A DNA stretch of 64,000 bases, from assembly GCF_020497125.1 (NCBI RefSeq), contig NC_059080.1, positions 45,883,563 through 45,947,562 on the forward strand, in the 5' to 3' direction. The translations under genes were made by a program, and so were the position numbers. The stretch comes from Mauremys mutica. Lineage: Eukaryota > Chordata > Testudines > Geoemydidae. This document shows, piece by piece, positions 46,727-55,763 of the stretch. The notes below the pieces were generated by a model, which made no database searches, was not told the DNA's origin, and worked only from the letters and a program-made list of their open reading frames with translations. How positions within the stretch are numbered: position 1 is the stretch's first letter; the number at the start of each line of letters is the position of its first letter.

Positions 46727-47005
46727 TGATGACAGTTACCCAAAACCACCCTCGACACATTTTTTCCCCCAGCATGCATTGGGGGGAAATCCCAGAATTC
46801 CAATGGGCAGCGGGGAGTGCGGGAACTGTGGGATAGCTTCCCACAGTGCACCGCTTCCAAATTCGATGCTGGCCCCATTACTGTGGACTCACACAGTCGA
46901 ATTAGTGTATTTAGTGTGGATACACAAATTCGACTTCATAAGGTCGATTCCACAAATTCGACTTAAGTTGATTCGAAATAGTCTTGTAGTGTAGACATAC
47001 CCTCA

Positions 47006-47110
47006 GTCTCTGTCTCAGTTCCCATCTGTATAATGGGAATGACAGCACTACCTCACTTCATAGGGTGCAGGAGGACCAATACATTAAAGATTGTAAGGGG
47101 CTCAGATACT
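47006..47110 (+). repeat. MIR-like SINE, right part
   Basis: 'tctctgtctcagttcccatc' then 'tgtataatgggaatgacagc' and 'taaagattgtaaggggctcag' continue the MIR interrupted at 40,552. Confidence 0.7.
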
Positions 47111-47893
47111 CCAGTGATGGGGGCACATATGTGCCATAGATCGGAAAGGAAGGCGTATGCTTATACACCCCTTTCCCTCTCCCCATTAACAAAATCTGCT
47201 TCTGGGCTGAGAGCAAGTGTCAGAGATTTGAGCCCAGTGGTTATTCTTTGAGCCTGTTTTATATGGTTGAAAATCGGGGCTTAGGATCTCATCCTGCGAC
47301 TGTCTCCTGTTAAGATAAGGCCCCCAGAATGCAAGTGCACCACTCAATCGCATCTGATAGCAGCACTGTTAAAAGAATAACTGGCGCCTCATCCCTTGGT
47401 AAATATTGTGGTGATAACAACAATGAATTGTGGCTATTTTCACCTGATCGCCTGCTGTTTGTGACACACTCACTTCTACACATGTACCAGCTATTTTCAT
47501 TGTTTATGCTCGAGCACTGTGGCTCCATGTGCCAGCCAATTATCCAGATGTCATTAGGGATGGAGAAGCCACCATTTCTCCACATACACACATCCCAGAA
47601 CATGAAATGACAGCACTTCCATGAGAATACCCCAGGGCAGAGTGGTGACAAAAACTGGCATCTAGTATTACAAACGTGTATAGTCAATTGGCTGTAAAAC
47701 TGGTATGTAAAAGCATACTCCCTGATGCCCACTAGATTCTCTTCCTGCAGTGGAGGAGGGATGGGACACTGGCTTCTTAAAAACAGCAGTGAGAAGGCAA
47801 ACCAAATCGCTTCATAGATTATAAAGCTAGAAGGGACCTCTGTGACCCTGGCACCTCTGCACTGGCTGAGGAACTCCTTTATGCAAAGGGTAT
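47111..47893. other. Unique-looking DNA
   Basis: No gene. A short CR1-like 3' fragment may lie at 47,812-47,850 ('catagattataaagctagaa'). Confidence 0.4.
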
Positions 47894-47901
47894 TCCCCAG
47901 G

Positions 47902-48257
47902 CAGGGCCGGCTTTAGGCCTATCCCACCAATTCCCCCAAATTGGGCCCCGCACCTAAGAGGGCCCCGCGCCCAGTGAGAATCCCTTCCCTGGCTAGAGGC
48001 GCCTTTTTAATTTTTACTCAACTGGCGGCGCTCCGGGTCTTCAGCGGCACTTTGGCGGCGGGTCCTTCAGTGCCGCCGAAGACCTGGAGCGAATGAAGGA
48101 CCCGCCGTGGAAGTGCCGCTGAAAACTCGGAGCACCGCCCGGTGAGTACAAGCCCCACATGGTTTTTTTTTGTTTGGTTGTTTTTTTTAAGTCATCCCTG
48201 ATGGGGCCCTGCCGAAACTGTTTGAATTGGGCCCTGCGCTTCCTAAAGCCAGCCCTG
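47902..48257. mobile_element. Non-autonomous hAT element, 356 bp
   Basis: Ends CAGGGCCGGCTTTAGG and, complemented, CAGGGCTGGCTTTAGG. TCCCCAGG duplicated at 47,894-47,901 and 48,258-48,265. The centre is a 'gccgccgaagacctgg' inverted repeat. A T-run occurs near 48,160-48,190. Confidence 0.92.
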
Positions 48258-48265
48258 TCCCCAGG

Positions 48266-49239
48266 GGCATTATTTTCTGCAGCATTACGACCCCTTTGTG
48301 CTGCCTTGATGCAAAAGAGAAGCAGGCCTTACTTTCTAAATTTTCACTGACCAAACAAATAGTTTTTTTTCCTTTTTAGAAATGCTTCCCTGGCCTCTAC
48401 CTCTATCCCTGAAATTACACTGAATCAATTCAAAAGCATAGCACCTGAAACATGCTAAAAACCATTTATAGCCAAAGTGTAATTGTAGCTCCTTTTAACG
48501 CTGCATAGCAGCTAGGACAGAGGAGAAGCCAGGTCCATATGAGCAGCCAGCTCTCTGCAAGTCACTAGCAGGCCACAATCTGGGAACCTCTGTTCTCTGC
48601 CAAACACACAAGATGTGGTAGCAGAGTGGAGCAAATAATGGAATTTTCAAGAGGCTAATCCCACATAGTGCTTATAAAGACCTGTCATCAGTGGATCTCC
48701 AAGTGCATTTACAAAGCAGGTCAGTAGCATTAGCTCCATTTTACAGCTGGGGCAACTGAGGCACAAAGTGGGCAAGTGACCTGTACAGCACAAAGGCATG
48801 CAGCAGGCCAGTGGCAGGGCCCAAGACTAGATCCCAGGTCTTCCAAATCCCTGGGCTCTATACACTAGGTCATATTGTCTCCAAAAGTGCCAAAGGGGCT
48901 AGGAAAGTTCACTAGAGACTTTTTGAACCAATCAAAGACTCCCATCCCGCCCATCCCCCAGGGAGTGGAGCAGTAGAAGGGTGATGAGAGGCCATCCAAA
49001 ACTGTGGAGTCAGCTGGGAGCTCTGGGGCATGGAAGGCTCAGCCAGAGCTCTTCTAAGTCATCCTTTGCAAGGTCCAGGTTGAGTGGCAAGGCCAGACAG
49101 AGCCTGCTTGAGAATATCCTGATGTTCAGTTACTATGGTGACGGGGGCCAGGAAGACAGATTCAGAGAGGAGGAGGAGTGCTTACCCATGGCAAAATGGC
49201 TTTTGGAACTACCACAAAACTGGATTCTCCCGTTTCACA
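48266..49239. other. Unique-looking DNA with MIR-like remnant
   Basis: At 48,668-48,880 a minus-strand MIR-like segment reads 'ccattttacagctggggcaa' then 'ctgaggcacaaagtggg'. Elsewhere no element or gene is recognised. Confidence 0.5.
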
Positions 49240-49247
49240 TTCTAAAC

Positions 49248-49504
49248 CAGTGGACTCCAACCTTTTTTGTCTGGCGGGCGCCGGACAATGAGCCACCGAG
49301 GACTGTGGCTGGCGGACGAGCATCCGCAGAAATGCTGCAGAGAAGCAACGTCAATAGGTGTCACCGTTGAAATGCCGCCATCAAGCAGCGTCATCCAGAG
49401 GCGTTGCATTTCGGCAGATGCTCGTCCGCCGGACAGTACATGGGCGCACATGGATGCCCTGACGGGCGCCATGACAACCACAGGCACCACATTGGGGACC
49501 ACTG
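49248..49504. mobile_element. Non-autonomous hAT element, 257 bp
   Basis: Ends CAGTGGACTCCAACC and, complemented, CAGTGGTCCCCAAT. TTCTAAAC duplicated at 49,240-49,247 and 49,505-49,512. The interior has 'ggcggacgagcatccgc' facing 'gatgctcgtccgcc'. Confidence 0.92.
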
Positions 49505-49512
49505 TTCTAAAC

Positions 49513-49974
49513 TCTCCCACCATTTCCATTCCTAATGTACCATCCCCGTCCCCAGACAGAGCTCAGGCCAGCAGCCAATGCAGAGATTCCTGCTTTCAGA
49601 GCTCTCTCGTCAGAACCAGACCCAGCTCCGCAGTGTCGGAAACTCAGCCTGGCAGAGACGTGTTCCAGGAAACTTTGTCGTTCTCATTTAATTTCTCCTT
49701 GGTCAGTAACTGGGATGTGACCAGCCCTTGCCCTTGTTGCCCAGTTGCAGATGCAAACATCTGGCCCTCAGCGGCAGGTAGATGAAATCTCTGTATCCCC
49801 TGTCATGGAACCCCCAGCAGCAGCAAGCTGTCAGACTTGGTTTATTGGTTTTCATTCTGGGTATGCAAGTGCATTATTTGATCACCTCTGCAGCCCCCTA
49901 GCAGAAGGGCAACAGCCCTTGTTATCAGTAACCCAAAAATCTTTTATCCTTTAGTCCAGTGTTCTTCAGCTGGA
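49513..49974. other. Unique-looking DNA
   Basis: No gene or element recognised before the solo LTR. Confidence 0.4.
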
Positions 49975-50118
49975 GGGTCTATGACGTTATCGATATAATC
50001 TGGGACCATATAGAACATGGTTGGAACCAAGGTCCTGTAGTGGCACCAAATCTTATGTAAAGGGGGTCATATAAGGTGTCTAAGACCAGGTTATGGGTTG
50101 TTGGTTATAATTATGCTG

Positions 50119-50488
50119 TGTGGTGGAGTAGGGGCTGTCGAGATAGGTGAGAGACAGGTATTCAGCCTGTAACATGAGCTAGGCCTGGGGGAGGGGAGGT
50201 GACACCTCTGCCCAGGAGCTAGACAAAGGAAAGGAGCTGAGTGGAGAGGGTTGGGTCAGTTTTCGGTTTGGGAGCTGGGTGGTGGGTTTTCAGGGGAACC
50301 TATGCTGGAATCCAGACACCCTGAACCCCCAGAAAGGCCAGAGTGAGGGGTCCTGGCGCTGAACACGAGCCCTCCTGTATCCTGTGTTCCTGTTGTCCAA
50401 TAAACCTTCTGTTTTACTGGCTGGCTGAGAGTCACTGTGAGTCCCAGGAAGAGGGGTGCAGGGCCGGACTCCCCCACACTCCGTGACA
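50119..50488 (+). repeat. Gypsy 5' LTR, 370 bp
   Basis: Begins TGTGGTGGAG and ends CCGTGACA. Contains CCAATAAACC near 50,397-50,406 as a polyadenylation signal. Nearly identical to 55,455-55,758 over their shared length, implying recent insertion. Confidence 0.92.
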
Positions 50489-50490
50489 AC

Positions 50491-50508
50491 TGGTGGCAGC
50501 GATGGGAT
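50491..50508 (+). promoter_or_regulatory. Primer-binding-site-like sequence
   Basis: TGGTGGCAGCGATGGGAT starts two bases after the LTR, where a tRNA 3' end would pair to prime minus-strand synthesis. The element at 19.7-23.6 kb has an almost identical site. The tRNA species was not determined. Confidence 0.75.
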
Positions 50509-50703
50509 CTACTGCACCCCGTGGACGGCGCTTCCTGCAGTAAGTGACTGGGGAGCAGTAAAATGAAGGGGCAATTGTAGGGGCGATTAACCCCTGGGAG
50601 AGTGTGACCAGAGAGAAGGACTGTGCAGTAACAGGGTCCCCCGGGGGATCACAGCGAGCGGTCCCAGGGGCGGAGGAGTCTGCAGCTCGACCCTGGCAGA
50701 GAG

Positions 50704-52179
50704 GTGGTGACCTCAAGGACTGGCACACTAGGGGTACCCCTGGAACCCGTGGGGAGCGGCGCGCACCCCGGCCTGCGAGCGGCCAGCAGGAAGATGTATG
50801 CCAAGCGGCGCAAGTGCGACCTGGTGGAGCTGTGCAAGCGGAGGGGGCTGCGCAGTGGGAAGCTCACCAAGGACCAGCTGATTGCCCAGCTGGAAGAGGG
50901 GGATCATGTGAATGAACTGATCCCTGTCTCTGAGGGAAGCAGCCTGGCAGATGCAGCACAGGCACCAGTGTCTTTCCCCGCTGGGAGTGGTCAGCCGGCT
51001 GCTGAGGGCTTCCCGAGACCCCCCACTCCTCGGGGGAGGGGGAGGAGGAGCCCAGTGACTACCGAGGGCACCGTGACCCCCCCCGCGGCCAGCAGGGGAT
51101 CCTCCCGGCGAAGCTCACCCCCCAGCAGGGGATCATCCCGGCGACACTCGGCCTCCATGGAGCGCAAGCAGCCGGAATGGGAGAGAGAGATAAAACTGAG
51201 AGAGCTGAAGGATCGTGAGGAACAGACAGAACATGACCGGAAGGAGAAGGAGAGACAGAGGGAACATGAAGCAAGACAGAGGGAACATGAGGAGAGACAG
51301 AGGGAACATGAGGCGCAGCAGAGGGAGCGGGAACTGGAGGAGAAAGAGCGACAGCGTCAACATGAGCTGGAACTGGCGAGGCTGGGGGGCAGCAGGCCCC
51401 GGGCTGCGGTGAGTGAGGGGGGGCCCAGGACTGCGCGGAGCTTTGATAAGTGCATCCTGGCCCAGCGTAAGGAGGGGGAGGACATGGATGACTTCCTGGG
51501 TGCCTTTGAGACGGCCTGCGAGCTGCACCAGGTGGATCCTGCGGACAGGCTCCGGGTTCTCACCCCCTTACTGGACCCCAAGGCCGTGGTATTGTACGGC
51601 CAGCTGGGAGAGGAGGAGAAAGGGAACTACAAACTATTCAAGCAGGCCCTGCTGCACGAGTTTGGGCTGACTCCTGAGATGTACCGGGAGAGGTTCCGGA
51701 GTCAGTATAAAACCCCTGAGGTCTCCTATCTGCAACTAGCCGTCTGCATGGAGGGATACGCCAGCAAGTGGGCAAATGGGGCCCAGACGCCGGGGGACGT
51801 GATTAAACTGCTGGTCCTGGGGCAGCTGTATGAGCGGTGCCCATCCGACCTGAGGCTGTGGTTGAGGGACCAAAAGCCGGAGAACCCGCGACATGCAGGG
51901 CGGCTGGCTGATGACTTTGTGAAGAGCCGGTCGGGGGGTGGCACGGAGGAGCCCCCAAGGAACAGGCCTGCTGTGATGCAGAGAGAGAGTCAACCTGGGA
52001 CCTCCCAAAGGGGGAATAGGGAGAACCCCAAGGGGAACGGCCAGCACCAGGGACAACCGACCAGTTCGAGGGGACCAACGGGACATGAGCTGCTATCACT
52101 GTGGCCAGAGGGGCCACATACGGGCCCAGTGCCCCAGGCTCAAGGACAAACTGAGCAGACCGACCCCCCACCGGGTTAA
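50704..52179 (+). CDS. Gmr1-like Gag with SAP-like and SCAN-like regions
   Basis: A 491-residue open frame; the native start may be the Met in KMYAKRRKCDLVELCKRRGL (around residue 30). The N-terminus has that SAP-like helical motif. Residues about 90-150 are serine/arginine/proline-rich. Residues about 155-225 form a highly charged coiled coil of REHE-type repeats. From about 240 the capsid-like region begins (FDKCILAQRKEGEDMDDFLG). It ends in a SCAN-like block, YRERFRSQYKTPEVSYLQLA with VIKLLVLGQLYERCPSDLRL and WLRDQKPE. After about residue 455 the frame slips, and the zinc knuckle is read in the next frame. It forms the virus-like particle in active relatives. Confidence 0.87.
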   Translation: MVTSRTGTLGVPLEPVGSGAHPGLRAASRKMYAKRRKCDLVELCKRRGLRSGKLTKDQLIAQLEEGDHVNELIPVSEGSSLADAAQAPVSFPAGSGQPAAEGFPRPPTPRGRGRRSPVTTEGTVTPPAASRGSSRRSSPPSRGSSRRHSASMERKQPEWEREIKLRELKDREEQTEHDRKEKERQREHEARQREHEERQREHEAQQRERELEEKERQRQHELELARLGGSRPRAAVSEGGPRTARSFDKCILAQRKEGEDMDDFLGAFETACELHQVDPADRLRVLTPLLDPKAVVLYGQLGEEEKGNYKLFKQALLHEFGLTPEMYRERFRSQYKTPEVSYLQLAVCMEGYASKWANGAQTPGDVIKLLVLGQLYERCPSDLRLWLRDQKPENPRHAGRLADDFVKSRSGGGTEEPPRNRPAVMQRESQPGTSQRGNRENPKGNGQHQGQPTSSRGPTGHELLSLWPEGPHTGPVPQAQGQTEQTDPPPG

Positions 52180-52453
52180 CTTGGTAGAGACCCAGCCGGA
52201 TGAGGGGCAGCGTTCGCAGGAAAGGGGGGCTGGCCGCGCACCAGCTGCGAAGGAGGGAGGGGGGCCCCAGGTCAGCTCCTCCGAGGGGCTGGATGCTCCA
52301 GGCTCTGAGTTTTGGGTTTACAGGGTGGGCACGGGGCTACCCCTCCGGAAAGAGTGCCTTGTTTCCCTGGAGGTAGATGGGAGGAAGGTCACTGGGTACT
52401 GGGACACGGGCGCAGAGGTGACGCTGGCCCGGCCCGGGGTGCCCTGGTCGTGA
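52085..52453 (+). pseudogene. Zinc knuckle and truncated protease
   Basis: Begins with a CCHC knuckle (CYHCGQRGHIRAQC), followed by a linker and an aspartic protease start with the catalytic DTG in GYWDTGAEVTLARPG. The frame then ends in PWS-stop. A deletion at a repeated 'gcccggggtgccc' removed the protease flap and C-terminus and shifted frame. The lost C-terminal segment (HPHLPTEVLMGGDLEAW) survives in the inverted-repeat region at 55,9xx-56,160. The upstream frame change relative to Gag also looks like decay. Confidence 0.8.
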
Positions 52454-53040
52454 CCCGTAGTCAGAGTCGGCGCAGGGCACTGCGCCCTGACAATGGGGAA
52501 GGTACTCTGCCCGAGGCGCAGGACCCTAACCTGGTGGGGAGGGAACGCCCAGGGACACGGCTCAGAGAGGCTGCGGCCACAGACCCAGCCGGTGAGAGAG
52601 AGCAGGTCCCCATCCCTGTCCCAGCTGCTGAGTTCCAGGCCAAGTTGCAGAAAGACCCCTCCTTGCAGAAGCTCAGGGACCAGGCTAACCTCAGTGCAGT
52701 ACAGACCATGAGGAGAGGTTGCAAGGAGAGGTTCCTGTGGGAGAAGGGGTTCCTGTACCGAGAATGGGCTCCCCCAGGGGAAGTTGAGTCATGGGGGATC
52801 AGGAGGCAGCTGGTGGTCCCCCAGAAGTTTTGCCACAAGCTCCTGTACCTGGCCCATGACATTCCCCTCGCAGGGCACCAGGGAATCCGGCGCACCAGGC
52901 AAAGGCTGCTACGGAACTTTTACTGGCCTGGGGTCTTTACCCATGTTCGACAGTACTGCCAATCCTGTGACCCCTGCCAGAGGGTGGGGAAGGCCCAGGA
53001 CAAGGGGAAAGCAGCTTTGAGGCCTTTGCCCATCATATAA
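52454..53040 (+). pseudogene. Pol linker and integrase HHCC zinc-binding region
   Basis: In the same frame as the integrase core. It carries LREAAATDPAGEREQVPIPV, LWEKGFLYREWAPPGEVE, and then the HHCC motif in LAHDIPLAGHQGIRRTRQRL followed by CQSCDPCQR. It ends at a single TAA (53,038-53,040) just before the integrase catalytic core. That stop is the only break between this region and 55,467. Confidence 0.82.
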
Positions 53041-53055
53041 GAACCTTTCCAGAAG

Positions 53056-55467
53056 GTGGCCATGGACATAGTGGGACCTCTCAGCAAGGCGACCCGGTCA
53101 GGGAAGAAACACATCCTGGTGGTGGTAGATTTCGCCACTTGCTACCCCGAGGCAGTGGCCTTGTCCTCTACCGACGCAGACACCGTGGCAGATGCGCTGC
53201 TGACCATTTTCAGCCGGGTGGGGTTCCCCAGGGAAGTCTTAACGGACCAGGGGTCCAACTTCATGTCGGCCCTGCACCAGTCCCTGTGGGAGAAATGTGG
53301 GGTCCGGCACAACTGGGCCTCAGCGTATCATCCCCAGACCAACAGGCTGGTGGAAAGATTTAACGGGACGCTAAAGATGATGCTAAAAACATTTATGCAC
53401 CAGCACCCACAGGACTGGGACAAGTACTTACCTCACCTGCTGTTTGCATACAGGGAAGTACCCCAGGAATCTACTGGGTTCTCGCCTTTTGAACTGTTAT
53501 ATGGAAGGCGGGTAAGGGGGCCCCTGGACCTGCTGAGAGACAAATGGGAGGGGAAGGCCGCTCCTGATGGAGAGTCGGTGGTGGACTATGTCCTGACCTT
53601 CCGGGAAAGACTGGCCGAGCTCATGGGCCTGGCCAGGGAGAATCTGGCCCGAACCCAGAGGAAGCAGAAGGTCTGGTACGACCGTACGGCACGGGCCCGC
53701 GCCTTCGCCACCGAGGATCAGGTGATGGTTCTCATCCCCGTGAGGAAAAACAAACTCCAGGCCACCTGGGAAGGGCCCTTCAAGGTTATCAAGCAACTGA
53801 ATGAGGTAAACTATGTGGTGGAACTGTCAAACCGGGCGCACCACCGCCGGGTGTACCGTGTCAATATGATGAAGCCATATTATGACCGGGGGAATATGGT
53901 GTTGGCCGTGTGTAGACACTGGGAGGAGCCGGGAGATGACCCGTTAGTGGATCTATTCCCAGGGACAAAGGCTGGTTCCCCCCTGGAGGCGATTCCCCTC
54001 TCTGATCAGCTGACCCAGGCCCAGCATGCTGAGATCAGAGGGGTGTTGCATCTATACCGACAACTGTTTTCCAACCAGCCTGGGCGCACTAATTTGACTG
54101 TCCACCGGGTGGAGACCGGGTCACACCCCCCTATAAGATGCTCCCCTTTTCGGGTCACCAGGAAAACTGCCCAGGAGCTAGAAAGAGAGGTCAGAGACAT
54201 GCTGGCCTTGGGGGTGATCCAGCCATCTTCCAGCCCTTGGGCCTCACCAGTGGTGCTGGTCCGCAAGAAGGACGGGTCGATCCAGTTCTGTGTGGACTAT
54301 CGAAAGCTCAATGCCATCACTGTATCTGATGCCTACCCCATGCCCAGGCCTGACGAGCTCCTGGACAAGCTGGGAGGCGCTCGGTACCTCACCACCATGG
54401 ATCTTACAAAGGGCTACTGGCAAATGCCGCTGGACGCAGATGCCAGGTTGAAATCGGCCTTTATCACCCCTCTGGGGCTCTACGAGTTTCTGACCCTGCC
54501 CTTCGGCCTCAAGGGAGCGCCAGCCACCTTCCAGCATCTGGTGGATCAGCTACTGAGGGGGATGGAGAGTTTTGCTGTGGCGTATATTGACGACATCTGC
54601 GTCTTCAGCCAGACCTGGGAGGACCACGTGTCCCAGGTTAAACAAGTGCTGGACCGACTCCGAGAGCCTGGGTTAACCGTAAAGGCTGAGAAATGCAAGG
54701 TGGGGATGGCAGAAGTATCTTACCTGGGCCATCGGGTGGGGAGCGGCTGCCTAAAGCCGGAACCAGCCAAGGTGGAGGTGATCAGAGACTGGCCCGCTCC
54801 CCAGACCAAAAAGCAGGTCCAGGCCTTTATTGGTAAGGCAGGGTTTTATCGAAGGTTCGTGCCCCACTTTAGCGCCATAGCCGCCCACATCACTGAGCTG
54901 TGCAAGAAGGGGAAGCCAGACAAGGTGGTCTGGAACGAGCAGTGCCAGCAGGCTCTCCGGGCGCTGAAGGAGGCTCTGCTCAGAGGCCCAGTTCTGGCAA
55001 ACCCAGACTTTGACAAGCCCTTTATGGTGTTCACCGACGCCTCAGACACGGGGCTGGGGGCGGTGTTGATGCAGGAGGATGAAAAGGGGGAGAGACACCC
55101 CATCGTGTACCTGAGCAAGAAGTTGCTACCCCGGGAGCAGAACTACGCGGCCATCGAGAAGGAATGTCTGGCCATGGTGTGGGCCCTTAAGAAACTGGAG
55201 CCCTATCTCTTTGGGCGCCACTTCACCGTGTACACCGACCACTCTCCCCTGACCTGGCTGCACCAGATGAAAGGAGCCAACGCCAAGCTCCTGAGGTGGA
55301 GCCTGCTCCTGCAGGACTATGACATGGACATGGTCCATGTGAAGGGAAGTGCCAACCTGATAGCGGACGCGCTGTCCCGGAGAGGGGGCCCCGAACTTCC
55401 CTGGGTCACTGGGCAGAGTGACCCCGTTCAGTTCAGTCTCGAAGGGGGGAGAGGTGTGGTGGAGTAG
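53056..55467 (+). CDS. Gmr1-like Pol: integrase, then RT and RNase H
   Basis: An 803-residue uninterrupted frame. The integrase core comes first: D4 in MDIVGP, D64 in LTDQGSNF and E100 in NRLVERFNG, which is D-D-35-E spacing. A linker follows with the WEGPFKVIKQL and HRRVYRVNMMKPY segments. RT follows with RCSPFRVTRK, DYRKLNAITV, LPFGLKGAPATFQ and catalytic YIDD (510-513). RNase H has VFTDASDTGLG (D661), AIEKECLA, and VYTDHSPLTW. It ends near NLIADALSRRGG just before the polypurine tract. All catalytic residues I can see are present. The upstream TAA and the protease lesion make the full polyprotein non-functional. Confidence 0.93.
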   Translation: MAMDIVGPLSKATRSGKKHILVVVDFATCYPEAVALSSTDADTVADALLTIFSRVGFPREVLTDQGSNFMSALHQSLWEKCGVRHNWASAYHPQTNRLVERFNGTLKMMLKTFMHQHPQDWDKYLPHLLFAYREVPQESTGFSPFELLYGRRVRGPLDLLRDKWEGKAAPDGESVVDYVLTFRERLAELMGLARENLARTQRKQKVWYDRTARARAFATEDQVMVLIPVRKNKLQATWEGPFKVIKQLNEVNYVVELSNRAHHRRVYRVNMMKPYYDRGNMVLAVCRHWEEPGDDPLVDLFPGTKAGSPLEAIPLSDQLTQAQHAEIRGVLHLYRQLFSNQPGRTNLTVHRVETGSHPPIRCSPFRVTRKTAQELEREVRDMLALGVIQPSSSPWASPVVLVRKKDGSIQFCVDYRKLNAITVSDAYPMPRPDELLDKLGGARYLTTMDLTKGYWQMPLDADARLKSAFITPLGLYEFLTLPFGLKGAPATFQHLVDQLLRGMESFAVAYIDDICVFSQTWEDHVSQVKQVLDRLREPGLTVKAEKCKVGMAEVSYLGHRVGSGCLKPEPAKVEVIRDWPAPQTKKQVQAFIGKAGFYRRFVPHFSAIAAHITELCKKGKPDKVVWNEQCQQALRALKEALLRGPVLANPDFDKPFMVFTDASDTGLGAVLMQEDEKGERHPIVYLSKKLLPREQNYAAIEKECLAMVWALKKLEPYLFGRHFTVYTDHSPLTWLHQMKGANAKLLRWSLLLQDYDMDMVHVKGSANLIADALSRRGGPELPWVTGQSDPVQFSLEGGRGVVE
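55442..55454 (+). promoter_or_regulatory. Polypurine tract
   Basis: AAGGGGGGAGAGG ends directly before the 3' LTR TGTGG. It primes plus-strand DNA synthesis. The minus-strand Gypsy near 20,330 has the same core. Confidence 0.85.
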
Positions 55468-55758
55468 GGGCTGTCGAGATAGGTGAGAGACAGGTATTCA
55501 GCCTGTAACATGAGCTAGGCCTGGGGGAGGGGAGGTGACACCTCTGCCCAGGAGCTAGACAAAGGAAAGGAGCTGAGTGGAGAGGGTTGGGTCAGTTTTC
55601 GGTTTGGGAGCTGGGTGGTGGGTTTTCAGGGGAACCTATGCTGGAATCCAGACACCCTGAACCCCCAGAAAGGCCAGAGTGAGGGGTCCTGGCGCTGAAC
55701 ACGAGCCCTCCTGTATCCTGTGTTCCTGTTGTCCAATAAACCTTCTGTTTTACTGGCT
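55455..55758 (+). repeat. Gypsy 3' LTR, truncated
   Basis: Matches 50,119-50,422 almost perfectly, then stops 18 bases after AATAAA (55,735-55,740). The last ~65 bases (U5) are replaced by inverted protease-region sequence. Confidence 0.9.
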
Positions 55759-55763
55759 TGCTG

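Larger units (their letters stand above)
40830..47002. mobile_element. PIF/Harbinger element, 6.2 kb, with CR1 insert
   Basis: The left end GGCCTGGTCTACACTAGG and the complement of the right end, GGGTATGTCTACACTAC, form imperfect inverted repeats, followed inward by repeated 'ttcgaat' motifs. TCA lies at 40,827-40,829 and 47,003-47,005. It holds the two genes expected of the superfamily: a Myb/SANT-like protein on the plus strand and a DDE transposase on the minus strand, both broken. A CR1 (43,612-44,878) lies in the intron of the first. Without CR1 it is about 4.9 kb. Confidence 0.82.
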
